A stretch of 64,000 bases of DNA from Planomicrobium sp. CPCC 101110. Its GTDB lineage: Bacteria; Bacillota; Bacilli; Bacillales_A; Planococcaceae. The notes under the pieces are model-generated. The model was not told where the DNA came from. It did not search any database and worked only from the letters and a program-made list of their open reading frames with translations. Shown here in pieces: positions 10,450 through 19,718 of this stretch (the stretch's first letter is position 1; each line of letters starts with the position of its first letter). The position numbers were made by a program, and so were the translations under genes. The stretch is from the NCBI RefSeq assembly GCF_007859395.1, contig NZ_VOHD01000006.1, positions 682,001 through 746,000 on the forward strand, given 5' to 3'.

Positions 10450-10475
10450 AAAAAAACCGCCAAAGCGGTTTTTTA
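10450..10475 (-). terminator. Terminator of the gntR-accDA operon
   Basis: AACCGC, loop CAAA, GCGGTT flanked by A and T runs. It overlaps the accA stop codon and separates accA from pfkA. Confidence 0.85.
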
Positions 10476-11438
10476 TTCACTAAAAATGCCGATAGATTTG
10501 AACTTCGCATAGCGCTGTTCGATCAATTCCTGGCCAGATAACGCGTTCAGTTCATCAAACGACTGCTTGATTGCATCCCCGATGTACGCAGCCTGCTTGG
10601 TGTAATCGTGATGTGCTCCGCCGCGAACCTCCGGAACCACACGTTCTATGATTTTCATTTTCAGCAAATCGGGCGCTGTAATTTTCATCGCTTCAGCAGC
10701 TGTTTGCGCAAGTGCCGAGTCTTTCCATAGAATAGAAGCGGCGCCTTCCGGCGAAATTACGGAGAACGTCGAGTTCTCAAGCATCAGGATATGGTTCCCG
10801 ACGCCAAGCGCCAATGCGCCCCCGCTTCCGCCTTCTCCGATCACGATCGAGACTACCGGCACTTCAAGTCCGGCCATCTCCACCAGATTGCGCGCAATCG
10901 CTTCGCTTTGCCCTCGTTCTTCTGCAGCTTTACCGGGATAAGCCCCTTTAGTATCGATCAGGCAAATGATCGGGCGGTTGAATTTCTCCGCCTGCTTCAT
11001 CAGCCGCAATGCTTTCCGGTAGCCTTCCGGATGGGGCATACCGAAATTGCGCCGGATGTTTTCTTTCGTGTCTTTACCGCGCTGATGGCCGATGACAGTG
11101 ACCGGCTGGCCATGAAAGGACGCAATGCCCCCAACAATTGCTTCGTCGTCCCCGTAGGAGCGGTCCCCATGCAGTTCAATGAAATCTTCGAATAAAATGG
11201 AGATATAGTCCAATGTTGTCGGGCGGTTCGGATGCCGAGCCACCTGCACACGGTCCCAAGGCTTCATGTTTTCATAAATCTCAGATTCAAGTTTTGCAAG
11301 GCGCTCTTCCAAGCTTTTGATTTCAGAACCAAGATCCACATCTGCGGTGGCCGTGTATTCTTTCAGTTCATCTATCTTTTTCCGCAATTCGAACAACGGT
11401 TCTTCAAAAGGCATCGCCTTCGGTGCTGTTTTAGCCAT
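10473..11438 (-). CDS. accA: Acetyl-CoA carboxylase carboxyltransferase, alpha subunit
   Basis: Alpha subunit of the carboxyltransferase half of acetyl-CoA carboxylase, 321 residues; with AccD it transfers the carboxyl group from carboxybiotin to acetyl-CoA to make malonyl-CoA. A helical N-terminus (to about 90) precedes the crotonase-like core with [17 protein letters not shown], the oxyanion glycines in [12 protein letters not shown] and [18 protein letters not shown]. The start overlaps the accD stop by eight bases, implying translational coupling and balanced subunits. Confidence 0.97.
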   Translation of the reverse strand: MAKTAPKAMPFEEPLFELRKKIDELKEYTATADVDLGSEIKSLEERLAKLESEIYENMKPWDRVQVARHPNRPTTLDYISILFEDFIELHGDRSYGDDEAIVGGIASFHGQPVTVIGHQRGKDTKENIRRNFGMPHPEGYRKALRLMKQAEKFNRPIICLIDTKGAYPGKAAEERGQSEAIARNLVEMAGLEVPVVSIVIGEGGSGGALALGVGNHILMLENSTFSVISPEGAASILWKDSALAQTAAEAMKITAPDLLKMKIIERVVPEVRGGAHHDYTKQAAYIGDAIKQSFDELNALSGQELIEQRYAKFKSIGIFSE

Positions 11439-12297
11439 TTTGGTGAACCTCCTTTGTATGCAAGCGCACTATTGAAGTTAAAGTTTCCCGTATTTTCGCC
11501 CGGTGCACGACAGCATCAAGCTGGCCATGCGCCAACAGGAATTCGGCCGTCTGGAAATCTTCCGGCAGCTTCTCGCGGACCGTCTGTTCAATAACGCGGC
11601 GCCCTGCAAAGCCTATCAATGCCTTTGGCTCCGCTATATTGATGTCGCCGACGGATGCGAAACTGGCTGATACTCCGCCGGTCGTCGGATGGGTCAAGAC
11701 GGATACAAACAGCAGGCCTTCATTGCTGTGTCGCTTCAACGCAACGCTTGTTTTGGCCATTTGCATCAACGATAATACCCCTTCTTGCATGCGGGCCCCG
11801 CCGCTTGCTGTAAAGATGATAAACGGCAGCTTTTTCTCGGTCGCCGCTTCAATCGCCCGGGTGATTTTTTCGCCGACCACTGAACCCATCGAACCCATGC
11901 GGAAGTGGGAATCCATAACGGCAACTACAACTTCCCGGCCAGACAATTTTCCTGTTCCAGTCAACACGGCCTCATTCAATCCGGTTTTTTTGCTGTCTTG
12001 CTGGATTTTCTCCGTATATCCGGGAAAGCCAAGAGGATTTTCGGTCTTTAAATGATCATCCATTGAAGTGAACGATTCCTCGTCCATCAAACTGGCAATC
12101 CGTTCGTGGGCTGTCAATTTGAAATGGTAATCGCATTTTGAACACACTTTATGATCTGCCTGCAGATCTTTGGTTAATGCAATATGTTTGCATTCCGGAC
12201 ATTTCGTCATAAGCCCTTCCGGCATGTCCTTTGCGGCTTTAGAGGGAATCGTCGCCTCTTTTTTGTCTTTATTTCGCTTAAAAATATCACGAATCAT
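11431..12297 (-). CDS. accD: Acetyl-CoA carboxylase carboxyltransferase, beta subunit
   Basis: Beta subunit of the carboxyltransferase, 288 residues. The N-terminal zinc ribbon is visible as CPEC at residue 34 and CSKC at residue 53. The core has [15 protein letters not shown] near 165 and [10 protein letters not shown] near 205. It overlaps the upstream gntR gene by 11 bases and accA downstream by 8, so the three genes form a tightly coupled operon. Confidence 0.96.
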   Translation of the reverse strand: MIRDIFKRNKDKKEATIPSKAAKDMPEGLMTKCPECKHIALTKDLQADHKVCSKCDYHFKLTAHERIASLMDEESFTSMDDHLKTENPLGFPGYTEKIQQDSKKTGLNEAVLTGTGKLSGREVVVAVMDSHFRMGSMGSVVGEKITRAIEAATEKKLPFIIFTASGGARMQEGVLSLMQMAKTSVALKRHSNEGLLFVSVLTHPTTGGVSASFASVGDINIAEPKALIGFAGRRVIEQTVREKLPEDFQTAEFLLAHGQLDAVVHRAKIRETLTSIVRLHTKEVHQNG

Positions 12298-12937
12298 CGC
12301 GCAATCTCTCCTTTAGTAGCCAATCGCTCCAAGTTTTAAACTCATTTACGGCTTTGTCCGTTTGCTGCTGCCCAATGGCAGCCAATATGTTCAACAGCCG
12401 TTCTTTTTCGGGAGTTGAAACTGTCCCGTTATAAGGATTGCCGCTGTATTGGTGAAGGATGACCCAAATTTTCAGGGACAGGCGGTTGCCTGACAGCACC
12501 ATTAGTTCACGTACAAAATCTTCCCGTTGAAAACCGTTTTCTTCATCCGACAAGCGGATGCGAAACCCTTCCCAGACAGCCATCTGGCTGGTGGCTTTGT
12601 TATTGCAAATCGTTTGGATAGCAGCCAATTCATGGATTTGCCTGGTTTCCTGCACATCTTTTTGAGACTGGTTATCTTGCAGAATGAAGGTCGATAGCAC
12701 TTCTACCAGCATGTTGTTGCGGTGATCAGCCAGAAATGTCCCTTCGCCTCTCCGCGTTTCAATCAAACCCAACAACTCTAGACTTCTCAAAGCTTCCCTG
12801 ATTGTCGAACGCCCTACTTGCAGCGTTTCAGCCAACTCTCTCTCTGATGGAATACGGTCGCCCGGCCGGATGTTTTCCTGCCTAATCATGTCCCTTAAAT
12901 CACGGACTATATCTAAATAGCGTTTAGACTGATTCAT
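12287..12937 (-). CDS. GntR/FadR-family regulator of accDA
   Basis: A 216-residue regulator with an N-terminal GntR winged helix. The region [21 protein letters not shown], then [15 protein letters not shown], and the wing [10 protein letters not shown] span about residues 20-80; a helical effector domain of the FCD type follows. The usual metal-binding histidines of FCD domains are not evident. The start at 12937 is set by AAGGAGCGACC; a longer in-frame start at 13072 would run through the dnaE terminator and the promoter. It leads the operon with accD and accA, and a FadR-like operator lies just upstream. Autoregulation and control of malonyl-CoA supply are therefore likely. The ligand is unknown. 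Confidence 0.85.
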   Translation of the reverse strand: MNQSKRYLDIVRDLRDMIRQENIRPGDRIPSERELAETLQVGRSTIREALRSLELLGLIETRRGEGTFLADHRNNMLVEVLSTFILQDNQSQKDVQETRQIHELAAIQTICNNKATSQMAVWEGFRIRLSDEENGFQREDFVRELMVLSGNRLSLKIWVILHQYSGNPYNGTVSTPEKERLLNILAAIGQQQTDKAVNEFKTWSDWLLKERLRDDS

Positions 12938-12966
12938 GGTCGCTCCTTGTCTTCCAATTTTTTGAA

Positions 12967-12981
12967 AGTGGTCTGACCACT
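12967..12981. promoter_or_regulatory. Palindromic operator of the gntR-accDA operon
   Basis: AGTGGTCTGACCACT is a perfect 7+1+7 palindrome. It contains TGGTC-N-GACCA, which closely matches operators of FadR-type GntR regulators. It lies between the promoter and the gntR start codon. Confidence 0.8.
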
Positions 12982-12991
12982 CATATTGACT

Positions 12992-13020
12992 AGGATACAA
13001 AACTTTTCGGTTTCCGTAAA
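12992..13020 (-). promoter_or_regulatory. Promoter of gntR-accDA
   Basis: On the minus strand TTTACG (13015-13020), a 17-base spacer and TATCCT (12992-12997). The palindrome 12967-12981 would fall at about +5 to +20, a position suited to repression. Confidence 0.55.
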
Positions 13021-13051
13021 GAAAAAACTGCTTTTCTTTTTGAAAAGCAGT
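13021..13051 (-). terminator. Terminator of dnaE
   Basis: ACTGCTTTTC pairs with GAAAAGCAGT across AAAAA and is followed by TTTTT on the minus strand; it begins at the dnaE stop codon. Confidence 0.9.
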
Positions 13052-16000
13052 CATAGTTGAACTGATTTGCATATAATGGAAATCTTATGATTGCGGTTCT
13101 CTATACTTCCTTGCACTTCAAGGATGGCGTGCGGCTCCAATAAGGCGCTGTATTTCGCATACTCAGCCGGGAACAAAGTCAGAGAAGCTGGACCTGTGTC
13201 ATCTTGCAGGCTGACAAACGCCATGGCGTCGCCTTTTTTCGTTCGAATCCGCTTGACTTCTTCAATCATGCCGAGAATTGTCACCGGCTCTTTGTCCCGC
13301 CGGTTTTTCAGGCTATTGAAAGCGGCGTAGGATTTGCTGCGTTTTTCCTTTTCACGCTCAATCGGATGGGTCGATAAATAAAAGCCGAGCACTTCTTTTT
13401 CAAAATCCAGCTTCAAGTTCTCCGGAATTGGAGAAGCCTGGGCATATTTGGGCTTCATGAAACTGCTTCCCATGTCATCAAAGAGGCCAGGCTCTTCGTC
13501 AGGTTTGACCAGTTCTGCATGTTTGACTGCGCTGTCGAGCGAGGCCAGCAAAACTCCCCGATCAAGTTCAAATTCATCAAGCGCTCCCGCTTTGATCAGC
13601 GGTTCAAATGCTTTTCGGGTGAAATGGATTGCTGATATCCGTTCGGCGATATTGAACATGCTGGTGAATGGCCCTTCTTTCCGAGCCGCCAGCAACGCTC
13701 TTATGGCTGTTGCCGGCACCCCTTTCACAGAGCTCAACCCCATTCGGATTTGGCCGGCTTCTACAGAAAACGAGGATTGGCTCCTTTGGACAGAAGGCGG
13801 CAAAACCGGAATTTTTTTCTCTTTTATTTCATGCAGAAGCTGCTTTGTCTTTTCCGGATTGCCTGCGCTTGTTGATAAGAGCGCGGAAAAGAAATACACG
13901 GCATAATGCGTTTTCATAAAAGCCAATTGGTAGGAAATCATGCTGTAAGCGACGGCATGGCTTTTCGGAAAGCCGTAGTCTGCAAAGCGGACAATCAAAT
14001 TGTATACTTCCGTCGCGGCGGCTTCCGTGAATCCTTTAGCTAAAGCGCCGCCAACAAAGTGCAGCCGCTCCTCATCCAGGATTTCCCGTTTCTTTTTGCT
14101 GACTGCACGCCGCAGCAAGTCCGCTTCTCCGTATGAGAAACCGGCCATTGCAGCGGCAATTTGCATGATCTGCTCCTGGTAGACGATAACGCCGTGCGTT
14201 TCTTCCAAAATCGGTTCCAGCACCGGATGGACATAAGTTACTTTTTCCTCTTTGCGTTTGCGCTTAGCGTATAAAGGGATGAATTCCATCGGTCCAGGAC
14301 GGAACAGGGCATTGACGGCGACAATGTCGCCGAAAGCGGTGGGCTGGATTTCTTTCAGCGCACGCCTCATTCCATCGGATTCCAGCTGGAAAACACCGGT
14401 CGTATCTCCTGCAGCCAGGGAAGAAAAAGTTTCACTATCGGTTAAAGGGATTTTCCGGTAATCAATGCGTTCTCGCTTGTCGAACTGCACCAGGCGGCGA
14501 ATTTGTTCCAGAATGGTCAGGTTGCGCAAACCAAGAAAGTCCATTTTCAACAAACCGATCGCTTCAAGTTCCTGCATCGGCCATTGGGTGATGAAAATTC
14601 CTTCGTGGCCCTTTTCAATCGGCACATGATCGACAAGCGGGCTTGGGCTTAAAACGACCCCTGCTGCATGGGTTGATGCGTGGCGCGGCAGCCCTTCCAG
14701 TCTGATTGCCGTTTTGAACCATGTTTTGCGCTCTTCTTTTTCGATGATCCATTCATTCAGGCGAGGCGATTCTTTCAAAGCCGATTTCAATGTCGTTCCC
14801 GGCCTGTTTGGAATCATTTTCGAGATGGCTTCAAGTTCTTCCGCTTCGAATCCAAAAACACGGGCGGTATCACGGGCGACGGCTTTGGCGGAAAGTGTGC
14901 CAAAGGTAATAATTTGAGCGGTCCGCACTTCGCCGTACTTCCGCGCGACATACTCGACCACTTCATGGCGCCGGTAATCTGCAAAGTCGATATCGATATC
15001 CGGCAGCGTCACCCGCTCCGGATTCAAAAACCGTTCGAATAACAAGCCGTGTTCGAGAGGATCGACATCTGTGATGCGCAAGGAAAAAGCGACGAGTGAA
15101 CTCGCAGATGAGCCTCGTCCAGGGCCTGTTAAAATCTCGTTGTCGCGGGCGAATTTCATAAAATCCGAAACGATCAAGAAATAATCGATATAACCCATTT
15201 TACCGATGACCGACAGTTCATAGTCCAACCGGTCCGTGTACCTTTTTGAAGGGTCAGGGATGCGCTCTGCCAGGCCCTTTTTGCACAACTCAGCAATATA
15301 GGCGGCTCGATCAACCGACTCTTCCAGCGGAAAGACCGGCAGCAATTGCCGGTTCATCGGGATCGTCACTCGGCAGCTCTCAAGCAAGCCGGCAGCTTCC
15401 GAAAGCCATTCCGGATGATCTGAAAACCAGGAACGGAACTCTTCGGCAGCAGGCACATACGCTTTAGTGTGCAGGGGGCGTTCACGCTGCGGATCATTGA
15501 GTTTAAGCCCTTGGCCGATGGCAGATGCCACTTCGTAGGCAAACGCATCCTGTTCGCTCAAGTAACGGCTTTCCTGTGTTGCAATGATGGAAAGTCCGGC
15601 TTTCCCGCACAAAGATAGAAACTCTGCTTCGTCCGCAGCTTTTTCTCCTCCAGGACGTTCCACACTGCCGTAACTTTCAGCGCCAAAAAGGGATTTGATG
15701 TACTGGAAAACCGGCATCTGATCTGCCGCCATCCATTCCGGTTTGTTTGGAACCACACAAACCAGCCCGTTTTTGTATGCTTTCAGCCATTGTTCAGGAA
15801 TCGCCTTTTTGTCCCTCGTTGCCAAGGCGCTGGATATTTTCAGCAGATTTCTATAGCCTTCATTTGTTTTGGCATATAAGACAACGGGGTAATCCTGCTC
15901 ATCAAACTCGATGAACGACGACAAGCCGACCACACCATGTATACCGGCACGGCTGCACGCCTCCCAAAAAGGGAGGATTCCGTAAAGTTTCGTATTGACG

Positions 16001-16107
16001 ATGGCTGCAGACCGGGCGCCTTGTCCCATTAAAAAAGGAAAAAGTTCGTCTAGGCGCACCGTGCTTTTCAGCAAATCAGCCGACGTGCTTATATGCGGAT
16101 AAACCAT
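13051..16107 (-). CDS. dnaE: DNA polymerase III alpha subunit DnaE
   Basis: C-family replicative polymerase, about 1018 residues. It comprises a PHP domain (1-260), the palm with GPGRGSSASSL and the catalytic aspartates in LPDIDIDFAD (about 360-400), fingers with GLPRHASTHAAG, helix-hairpin-helix, and a terminal OB fold. In Bacillus this enzyme extends primers alongside PolC. The metal ligands normally seen in PHP domains are largely absent, and the protein ends just after the OB fold, about 80 residues before the B. subtilis protein. Several starts are possible: ATG 16119 is too close to AGGAGG, TTG 16113 has ideal spacing, and ATG 16107 has GGAG six bases upstream. It follows nrnA by about 22 bases. 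Confidence 0.93.
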   Translation of the reverse strand: MVYPHISTSADLLKSTVRLDELFPFLMGQGARSAAIVNTKLYGILPFWEACSRAGIHGVVGLSSFIEFDEQDYPVVLYAKTNEGYRNLLKISSALATRDKKAIPEQWLKAYKNGLVCVVPNKPEWMAADQMPVFQYIKSLFGAESYGSVERPGGEKAADEAEFLSLCGKAGLSIIATQESRYLSEQDAFAYEVASAIGQGLKLNDPQRERPLHTKAYVPAAEEFRSWFSDHPEWLSEAAGLLESCRVTIPMNRQLLPVFPLEESVDRAAYIAELCKKGLAERIPDPSKRYTDRLDYELSVIGKMGYIDYFLIVSDFMKFARDNEILTGPGRGSSASSLVAFSLRITDVDPLEHGLLFERFLNPERVTLPDIDIDFADYRRHEVVEYVARKYGEVRTAQIITFGTLSAKAVARDTARVFGFEAEELEAISKMIPNRPGTTLKSALKESPRLNEWIIEKEERKTWFKTAIRLEGLPRHASTHAAGVVLSPSPLVDHVPIEKGHEGIFITQWPMQELEAIGLLKMDFLGLRNLTILEQIRRLVQFDKRERIDYRKIPLTDSETFSSLAAGDTTGVFQLESDGMRRALKEIQPTAFGDIVAVNALFRPGPMEFIPLYAKRKRKEEKVTYVHPVLEPILEETHGVIVYQEQIMQIAAAMAGFSYGEADLLRRAVSKKKREILDEERLHFVGGALAKGFTEAAATEVYNLIVRFADYGFPKSHAVAYSMISYQLAFMKTHYAVYFFSALLSTSAGNPEKTKQLLHEIKEKKIPVLPPSVQRSQSSFSVEAGQIRMGLSSVKGVPATAIRALLAARKEGPFTSMFNIAERISAIHFTRKAFEPLIKAGALDEFELDRGVLLASLDSAVKHAELVKPDEEPGLFDDMGSSFMKPKYAQASPIPENLKLDFEKEVLGFYLSTHPIEREKEKRSKSYAAFNSLKNRRDKEPVTILGMIEEVKRIRTKKGDAMAFVSLQDDTGPASLTLFPAEYAKYSALLEPHAILEVQGSIENRNHKISIICKSVQL

Positions 16108-16129
16108 GGACAACTCCATCCCTCCTTTT

Positions 16130-17068
16130 TCATGACGAGCAAATTTCAATCAGTCGTTCAATGACGCGGTCCGCTTCTTCCCAAGTATAAGCTGCAGCGC
16201 CGGAAGCCATCGGATGTCCGCCTCCGCCAAACTCTTTTGCCAATCCGTTGATGATGGGACCTTTTGAACGGAGGCGCACACGGATCTCCGTTTCTTCTTC
16301 TATAAAGATGACCCATGCCTTCAAGCCTTTTACATTGCCCAAAGAACCGACCAGCAATGAAGTTTCAGTCGCAGTCACGCCAAATTCCTTTAAAATATCC
16401 AAGGTAATTTTGACATAAGCCGCTCCGCTTTCGTCCAGTTTGAAATTTTGATAGATATAGCCTTGCAGATGGAGCAAATTGCGCTCCATTTCGTACATTC
16501 CATTGTATAGTGCCGTCCGGTCAAACTCATATTTGATGAGCTCTCCCGCGATTTCGAATGTTTTTTGGGTTGCGCTCGGAAACAGGAAACGCCCGGTATC
16601 CCCCACAATCCCCGCATATAGGAGACGTGCCGCGGCATTGGAAAGCTGCCAATTTTCGTGGTCGCGCCCGTATGTAAAGAGTTCATAGACCAATTCTGAA
16701 GCAGAACTTGCCGTTATGTCCACCCAAACAATATCACCGTAAACATCATCATTCGGGTGATGGTCGATTTTTATCACTTTAGCGCCTTTCGCGTAGCGCT
16801 GGTCGTCCACCCGTTCCGTGTTTGCCGTGTCTGTGACAATCACCAAAGCATTTTCAAAATCGGCATCTTCCACCTTATCCGGAAAATCAAGAAAGTCCAA
16901 TGTGAAATCGTGTTCACCCGCAGCCAATATCCGCTTGTTCGGATAATTGTGCTGAAGCAAATATTTCAAGCCCATCTGAGAGCCATAGGCGTCCGGGTCC
17001 GGGCGCACATGCCGATGGATGATGATGGTATCAAATTGTTTAATTGTGTCGATGATTTGACTGTTCAC
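16130..17068 (-). CDS. nrnA: Bifunctional oligoribonuclease/PAP phosphatase NrnA
   Basis: DHH-family phosphoesterase, 312 residues, degrading nano-RNA and dephosphorylating 3'-phosphoadenosine-5'-phosphate. The DHH domain shows IIHRHVRPDPDAYGSQ, VTDTANTERVDDQRY and the signature IDHHPNDD. The C-terminal DHHA1 domain carries RVRLRSKGPIINGLAKEFG and GGGHPMASGAA. I chose the GTG at 17068 because AGAGGAG lies seven bases before it; the in-frame ATG at 17086 would overlap this RBS. Order dnaE-nrnA-ytpI is conserved in Bacillales. Confidence 0.94.
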   Translation of the reverse strand: MNSQIIDTIKQFDTIIIHRHVRPDPDAYGSQMGLKYLLQHNYPNKRILAAGEHDFTLDFLDFPDKVEDADFENALVIVTDTANTERVDDQRYAKGAKVIKIDHHPNDDVYGDIVWVDITASSASELVYELFTYGRDHENWQLSNAAARLLYAGIVGDTGRFLFPSATQKTFEIAGELIKYEFDRTALYNGMYEMERNLLHLQGYIYQNFKLDESGAAYVKITLDILKEFGVTATETSLLVGSLGNVKGLKAWVIFIEEETEIRVRLRSKGPIINGLAKEFGGGGHPMASGAAAYTWEEADRVIERLIEICSS

Positions 17069-17099
17069 GTGTATGCTCCTCTGCATGTCGGGAAATCCA

Positions 17100-17128
17100 T
17101 TCGCAATTTCATTTATTTCTAGTACAAT
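17100..17128 (+). promoter_or_regulatory. Promoter of ytpI
   Basis: TTCGCA (17100-17105), a 17-base spacer and TACAAT (17123-17128) lie 32 bases before the ytpI ATG. Confidence 0.6.
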
Positions 17129-17160
17129 AAGAATGAGGTTTGGAATACAGGAGGTTCCCT

Positions 17161-17460
17161 ATGAATATATTTGTGTTGTTGATCGTTGTTTCGTTTGTCT
17201 TTTATTTTTATTATAAAACAAAGCAGTTCCGTACGTCTTTGCCAATCCGCAAAAATTGGTATGCTTCAATGGCATCGGTGGCGCTGGGCAGTTTCGTCAT
17301 GTTCTTTGGCATCAACCAGCTTTTTCTTTTCCAGACGGTTGTAACCTATATTGTTGCCGGCATTTTCATTGTTCTTGGACTAGGGTTGATAGTTTACAAC
17401 TTTAAGGCAGCCAAGCATTATCGCTCGTTCCTGGATGAAGAAACACGCCTGAACAAATAA
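17161..17460 (+). CDS. ytpI: YtpI-like membrane protein
   Basis: A 99-residue small membrane protein with three predicted helices, at about residues 1-18, 37-55 and 60-80. They are separated by a basic loop containing RTSLPIRKNWYAS. No function is known. The start ATG follows AGGAGG with a six-base gap; an upstream in-frame ATG at 17140 precedes that RBS and is rejected. It is divergent from nrnA, the position of ytpI in B. subtilis. Confidence 0.8.
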   Translation: MNIFVLLIVVSFVFYFYYKTKQFRTSLPIRKNWYASMASVALGSFVMFFGINQLFLFQTVVTYIVAGIFIVLGLGLIVYNFKAAKHYRSFLDEETRLNK

Positions 17461-17463
17461 TTC

Positions 17464-17490
17464 GCTCTCCTAGCCAGGAGGGCTTTTTTG
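17464..17490 (+). terminator. Terminator of ytpI
   Basis: CTCCT, loop AGCC, AGGAG extended by outer GC pairs and followed by TTTTTT, immediately after the ytpI stop. Confidence 0.8.
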
Positions 17491-17497
17491 TTGGCTT

Positions 17498-18805
17498 CTA
17501 CCGATCTAAAAGCTGGTATGTGAGCAGCGCTTTGCCGACGATTTCGTTTTCAAAAGAAACTTCAATGTCCACTTTTGCAGACTTGCGGGTGATGTCCAAA
17601 ATAACCGGACGCACAAGCATAAGGGAATCATGCTGGACCGGCTTTAAAAAGTAGACCGCCATATTTTCCAGGACGCTGTCTTTGCGGTTTTTCGTTTTCA
17701 GCGCTGTAGCTCCAGCTTCCGCCAAAATGGTGGAATAAGCTCCGTAAGACATGGATCCGTAAGCATTTGTCATTTGCGGAGTCACGCGGAACTCCAACGT
17801 CAGCTTGTCCGAATTTTGCAGGCGAAGCTGGCTTTTAATGATATCATCGATTGTCTCGCCTTGCTGCGGCTGCCGCTGGGCTGTTTGAATGGCTTTCAAT
17901 ACATCTTGGCGGCTGATAACCCCTTTTAAATAGCCATGGTCATCGGTGACCGGCAGCAGATCGATGCCTTCCCAAATCATGCGGTGGCCAGCAGCTGCGA
18001 CGCTTGTCTGCAGCGAAACCGTGATGGGATCTTTGGTCATCGCTTTTTCGATTGTATCTTTTGGCTCGTGTCCAAGTACGTCCCTGGAAGTGATGATACC
18101 GACCAATTTCTGATTCTCGTCCACCACCGGAAATCCCCCGTGAGAAGTTTCCTCATTCAATTCATTATAGCGGCTGATTGTCTCTTTATAATGCAGGACA
18201 GCGGTATTTTCCAAAGGAATCAGAATATCTTCGATCAGTAAAATCTCTTTTTTGATCAGTTGGTCGTAGATCGCCCGGTTGATCATCGTCGCCACGGTAA
18301 ATGTGTCATAGCTTGTCGAGATGACCGGAAGCTCGAATTCATCGGCCAGATCTTTCACGGTGTCGGTCGGGTCGAATCCGCCGGTCACCAGTACCGCCGC
18401 TCCGGCCCGGAGAGCATATTCCTGCGCCTTCAGCCTGTTCCCGACAATCAGGAGATTCCCCGCCTCAGTATAGCGCATCATATCATCAAGCTGCATGGCG
18501 CCGATGACAAATTTCGTCAGCGATTTATGGAGTCCGGCCCGGCCGCCAAGCACTTGGCCGTCTACGATATTGACAATCTCCGCATAAGTCAGCCGTTCGA
18601 TGTTTTCTTTCTTTTTCCGTTCAATCCGGATGGTGCCGACCCGTTCTATCGTGGATACCAGCCGTTTTGTCTCCGCTTCTTTGATCGCCCGGTAAGCCGT
18701 CCCTTCACTGACGTGCAATTCCTTTGCAATTCGCCGAACCGAGATCTTTTCGCCAACCGCAAGCTTCTCGATATACCCTAATATCTGCTCGTGTTTCGTT
18801 GCCAT
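17498..18805 (-). CDS. ytoI: CBS/hotdog transcription factor (YtoI/SpxR type)
   Basis: A 435-residue multidomain regulator. It has an N-terminal winged helix (about 1-65, with ISVRRIAKELHVSEGTAYRAI), a DRTGG-type domain (about 75-180), a pair of CBS domains (about 185-310, the second containing LLPVTDDHGYLKGVISRQD) and a C-terminal hotdog thioesterase-like domain (320-435, with YGSMSYGAYSTILAEAGATA). CBS pairs normally sense adenine nucleotides. The streptococcal relative SpxR affects spxB expression; the B. subtilis YtoI role is undefined. The start MATKHEQ matches the family; an in-frame ATG lies 12 bases upstream. Confidence 0.87.
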   Translation of the reverse strand: MATKHEQILGYIEKLAVGEKISVRRIAKELHVSEGTAYRAIKEAETKRLVSTIERVGTIRIERKKKENIERLTYAEIVNIVDGQVLGGRAGLHKSLTKFVIGAMQLDDMMRYTEAGNLLIVGNRLKAQEYALRAGAAVLVTGGFDPTDTVKDLADEFELPVISTSYDTFTVATMINRAIYDQLIKKEILLIEDILIPLENTAVLHYKETISRYNELNEETSHGGFPVVDENQKLVGIITSRDVLGHEPKDTIEKAMTKDPITVSLQTSVAAAGHRMIWEGIDLLPVTDDHGYLKGVISRQDVLKAIQTAQRQPQQGETIDDIIKSQLRLQNSDKLTLEFRVTPQMTNAYGSMSYGAYSTILAEAGATALKTKNRKDSVLENMAVYFLKPVQHDSLMLVRPVILDITRKSAKVDIEVSFENEIVGKALLTYQLLDR

Positions 18806-18909
18806 AACTTCACCCATTCCCTCTGCTTTCCTGTCCTTTTAGTGTACCATATCCGAAATAAAAGCGAAGAAGCCGATTTTAACGGAACAACGGATGCGCA
18901 GAACAAATC

Positions 18910-18944
18910 AAAAAACCGAAGAGGCCCCCCTCTTCGGTTTTTCG
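18910..18944 (-). terminator. Terminator of ytkL
   Basis: AAAACCGAAGAGG and CCTCTTCGGTTTT form a long stem around a C/G-rich loop, ending in a T run just after the ytkL stop. Confidence 0.9.
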
Positions 18945-18945
18945 T

Positions 18946-19626
18946 TTAGATGTCGATTACGCCCCCGGCTTGGAGGACGTTGACCTCCGCTTTTTCGACC
19001 AGCTTCTTGAAATGTTCCGGGTCTTGTTTGATTGGCGGGAAGGTATTGTAGTGGATCGGCACAACTGTTTTGGGATTCAACAAGCCCACGGCATAAGCAG
19101 CGTCTTCCGGCCCCATTGTGAAAAAGTCGCCGATCGGCACAAACGCTAAATCGATGTCGTTCATCTTGCCGATGATTTCCATATCGCCGAACACTTCGGT
19201 GTCTCCTGCATGGTAAATCGTTTTCCCTTCCGCTTTGAACAAAATACCTGCAGGCATTCCGCCGTAAATGACGCCATCTTCCTCTGAAGTATATGATGAA
19301 CTATGAAAGGCTTTCGTAAATTTCACAGTGCCAAATTCAAATTCCTTGGCTCCTCCAAGATTCATGCCAACCGTGTTCAATCCTTTGCTGCCCAGATAAC
19401 TCGCCAGTTCTACCGGCGCTACTACGATGGCGCCGCTATTGGACGCCAGTTCAATAGTGTCTCCAACATGGTCGTTATGTGCGTGTGTCAGTAAAATGGC
19501 GTCCGGTTTCTCATTTGCCACTTGCAGGTCAGTCAGTCCGTTCCCTGTAATAAATGGATCGATCAAGATGGTATGGTTTCCGGTTTTGATTTTTACAATG
19601 GAATGTGCATGGTATGAAACTTGCAT
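18946..19626 (-). CDS. ytkL: Metallo-beta-lactamase-fold hydrolase, UPF0173
   Basis: A 226-residue metal-dependent hydrolase. The metallo-beta-lactamase signature is [12 protein letters not shown] near residue 45. Further metal ligands are in AFHSSSYTS near 110, [12 protein letters not shown] near 145 and VPIHYNTF near 195. The substrate of this conserved family is not established. CCTCC on the plus strand marks a GGAGG before the start. The neighbouring regulator and peptidase give no clear functional link. Confidence 0.88.
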   Translation of the reverse strand: MQVSYHAHSIVKIKTGNHTILIDPFITGNGLTDLQVANEKPDAILLTHAHNDHVGDTIELASNSGAIVVAPVELASYLGSKGLNTVGMNLGGAKEFEFGTVKFTKAFHSSSYTSEEDGVIYGGMPAGILFKAEGKTIYHAGDTEVFGDMEIIGKMNDIDLAFVPIGDFFTMGPEDAAYAVGLLNPKTVVPIHYNTFPPIKQDPEHFKKLVEKAEVNVLQAGGVIDI

Positions 19627-19718
19627 AAAATCCCTCCAGTTTCAGTTTGTCTAAACCATTTCTAGCTGTCATATACCCTGAACTTTGATAAGCTACACAT
19701 ATAAGGGAGGTAATACAT

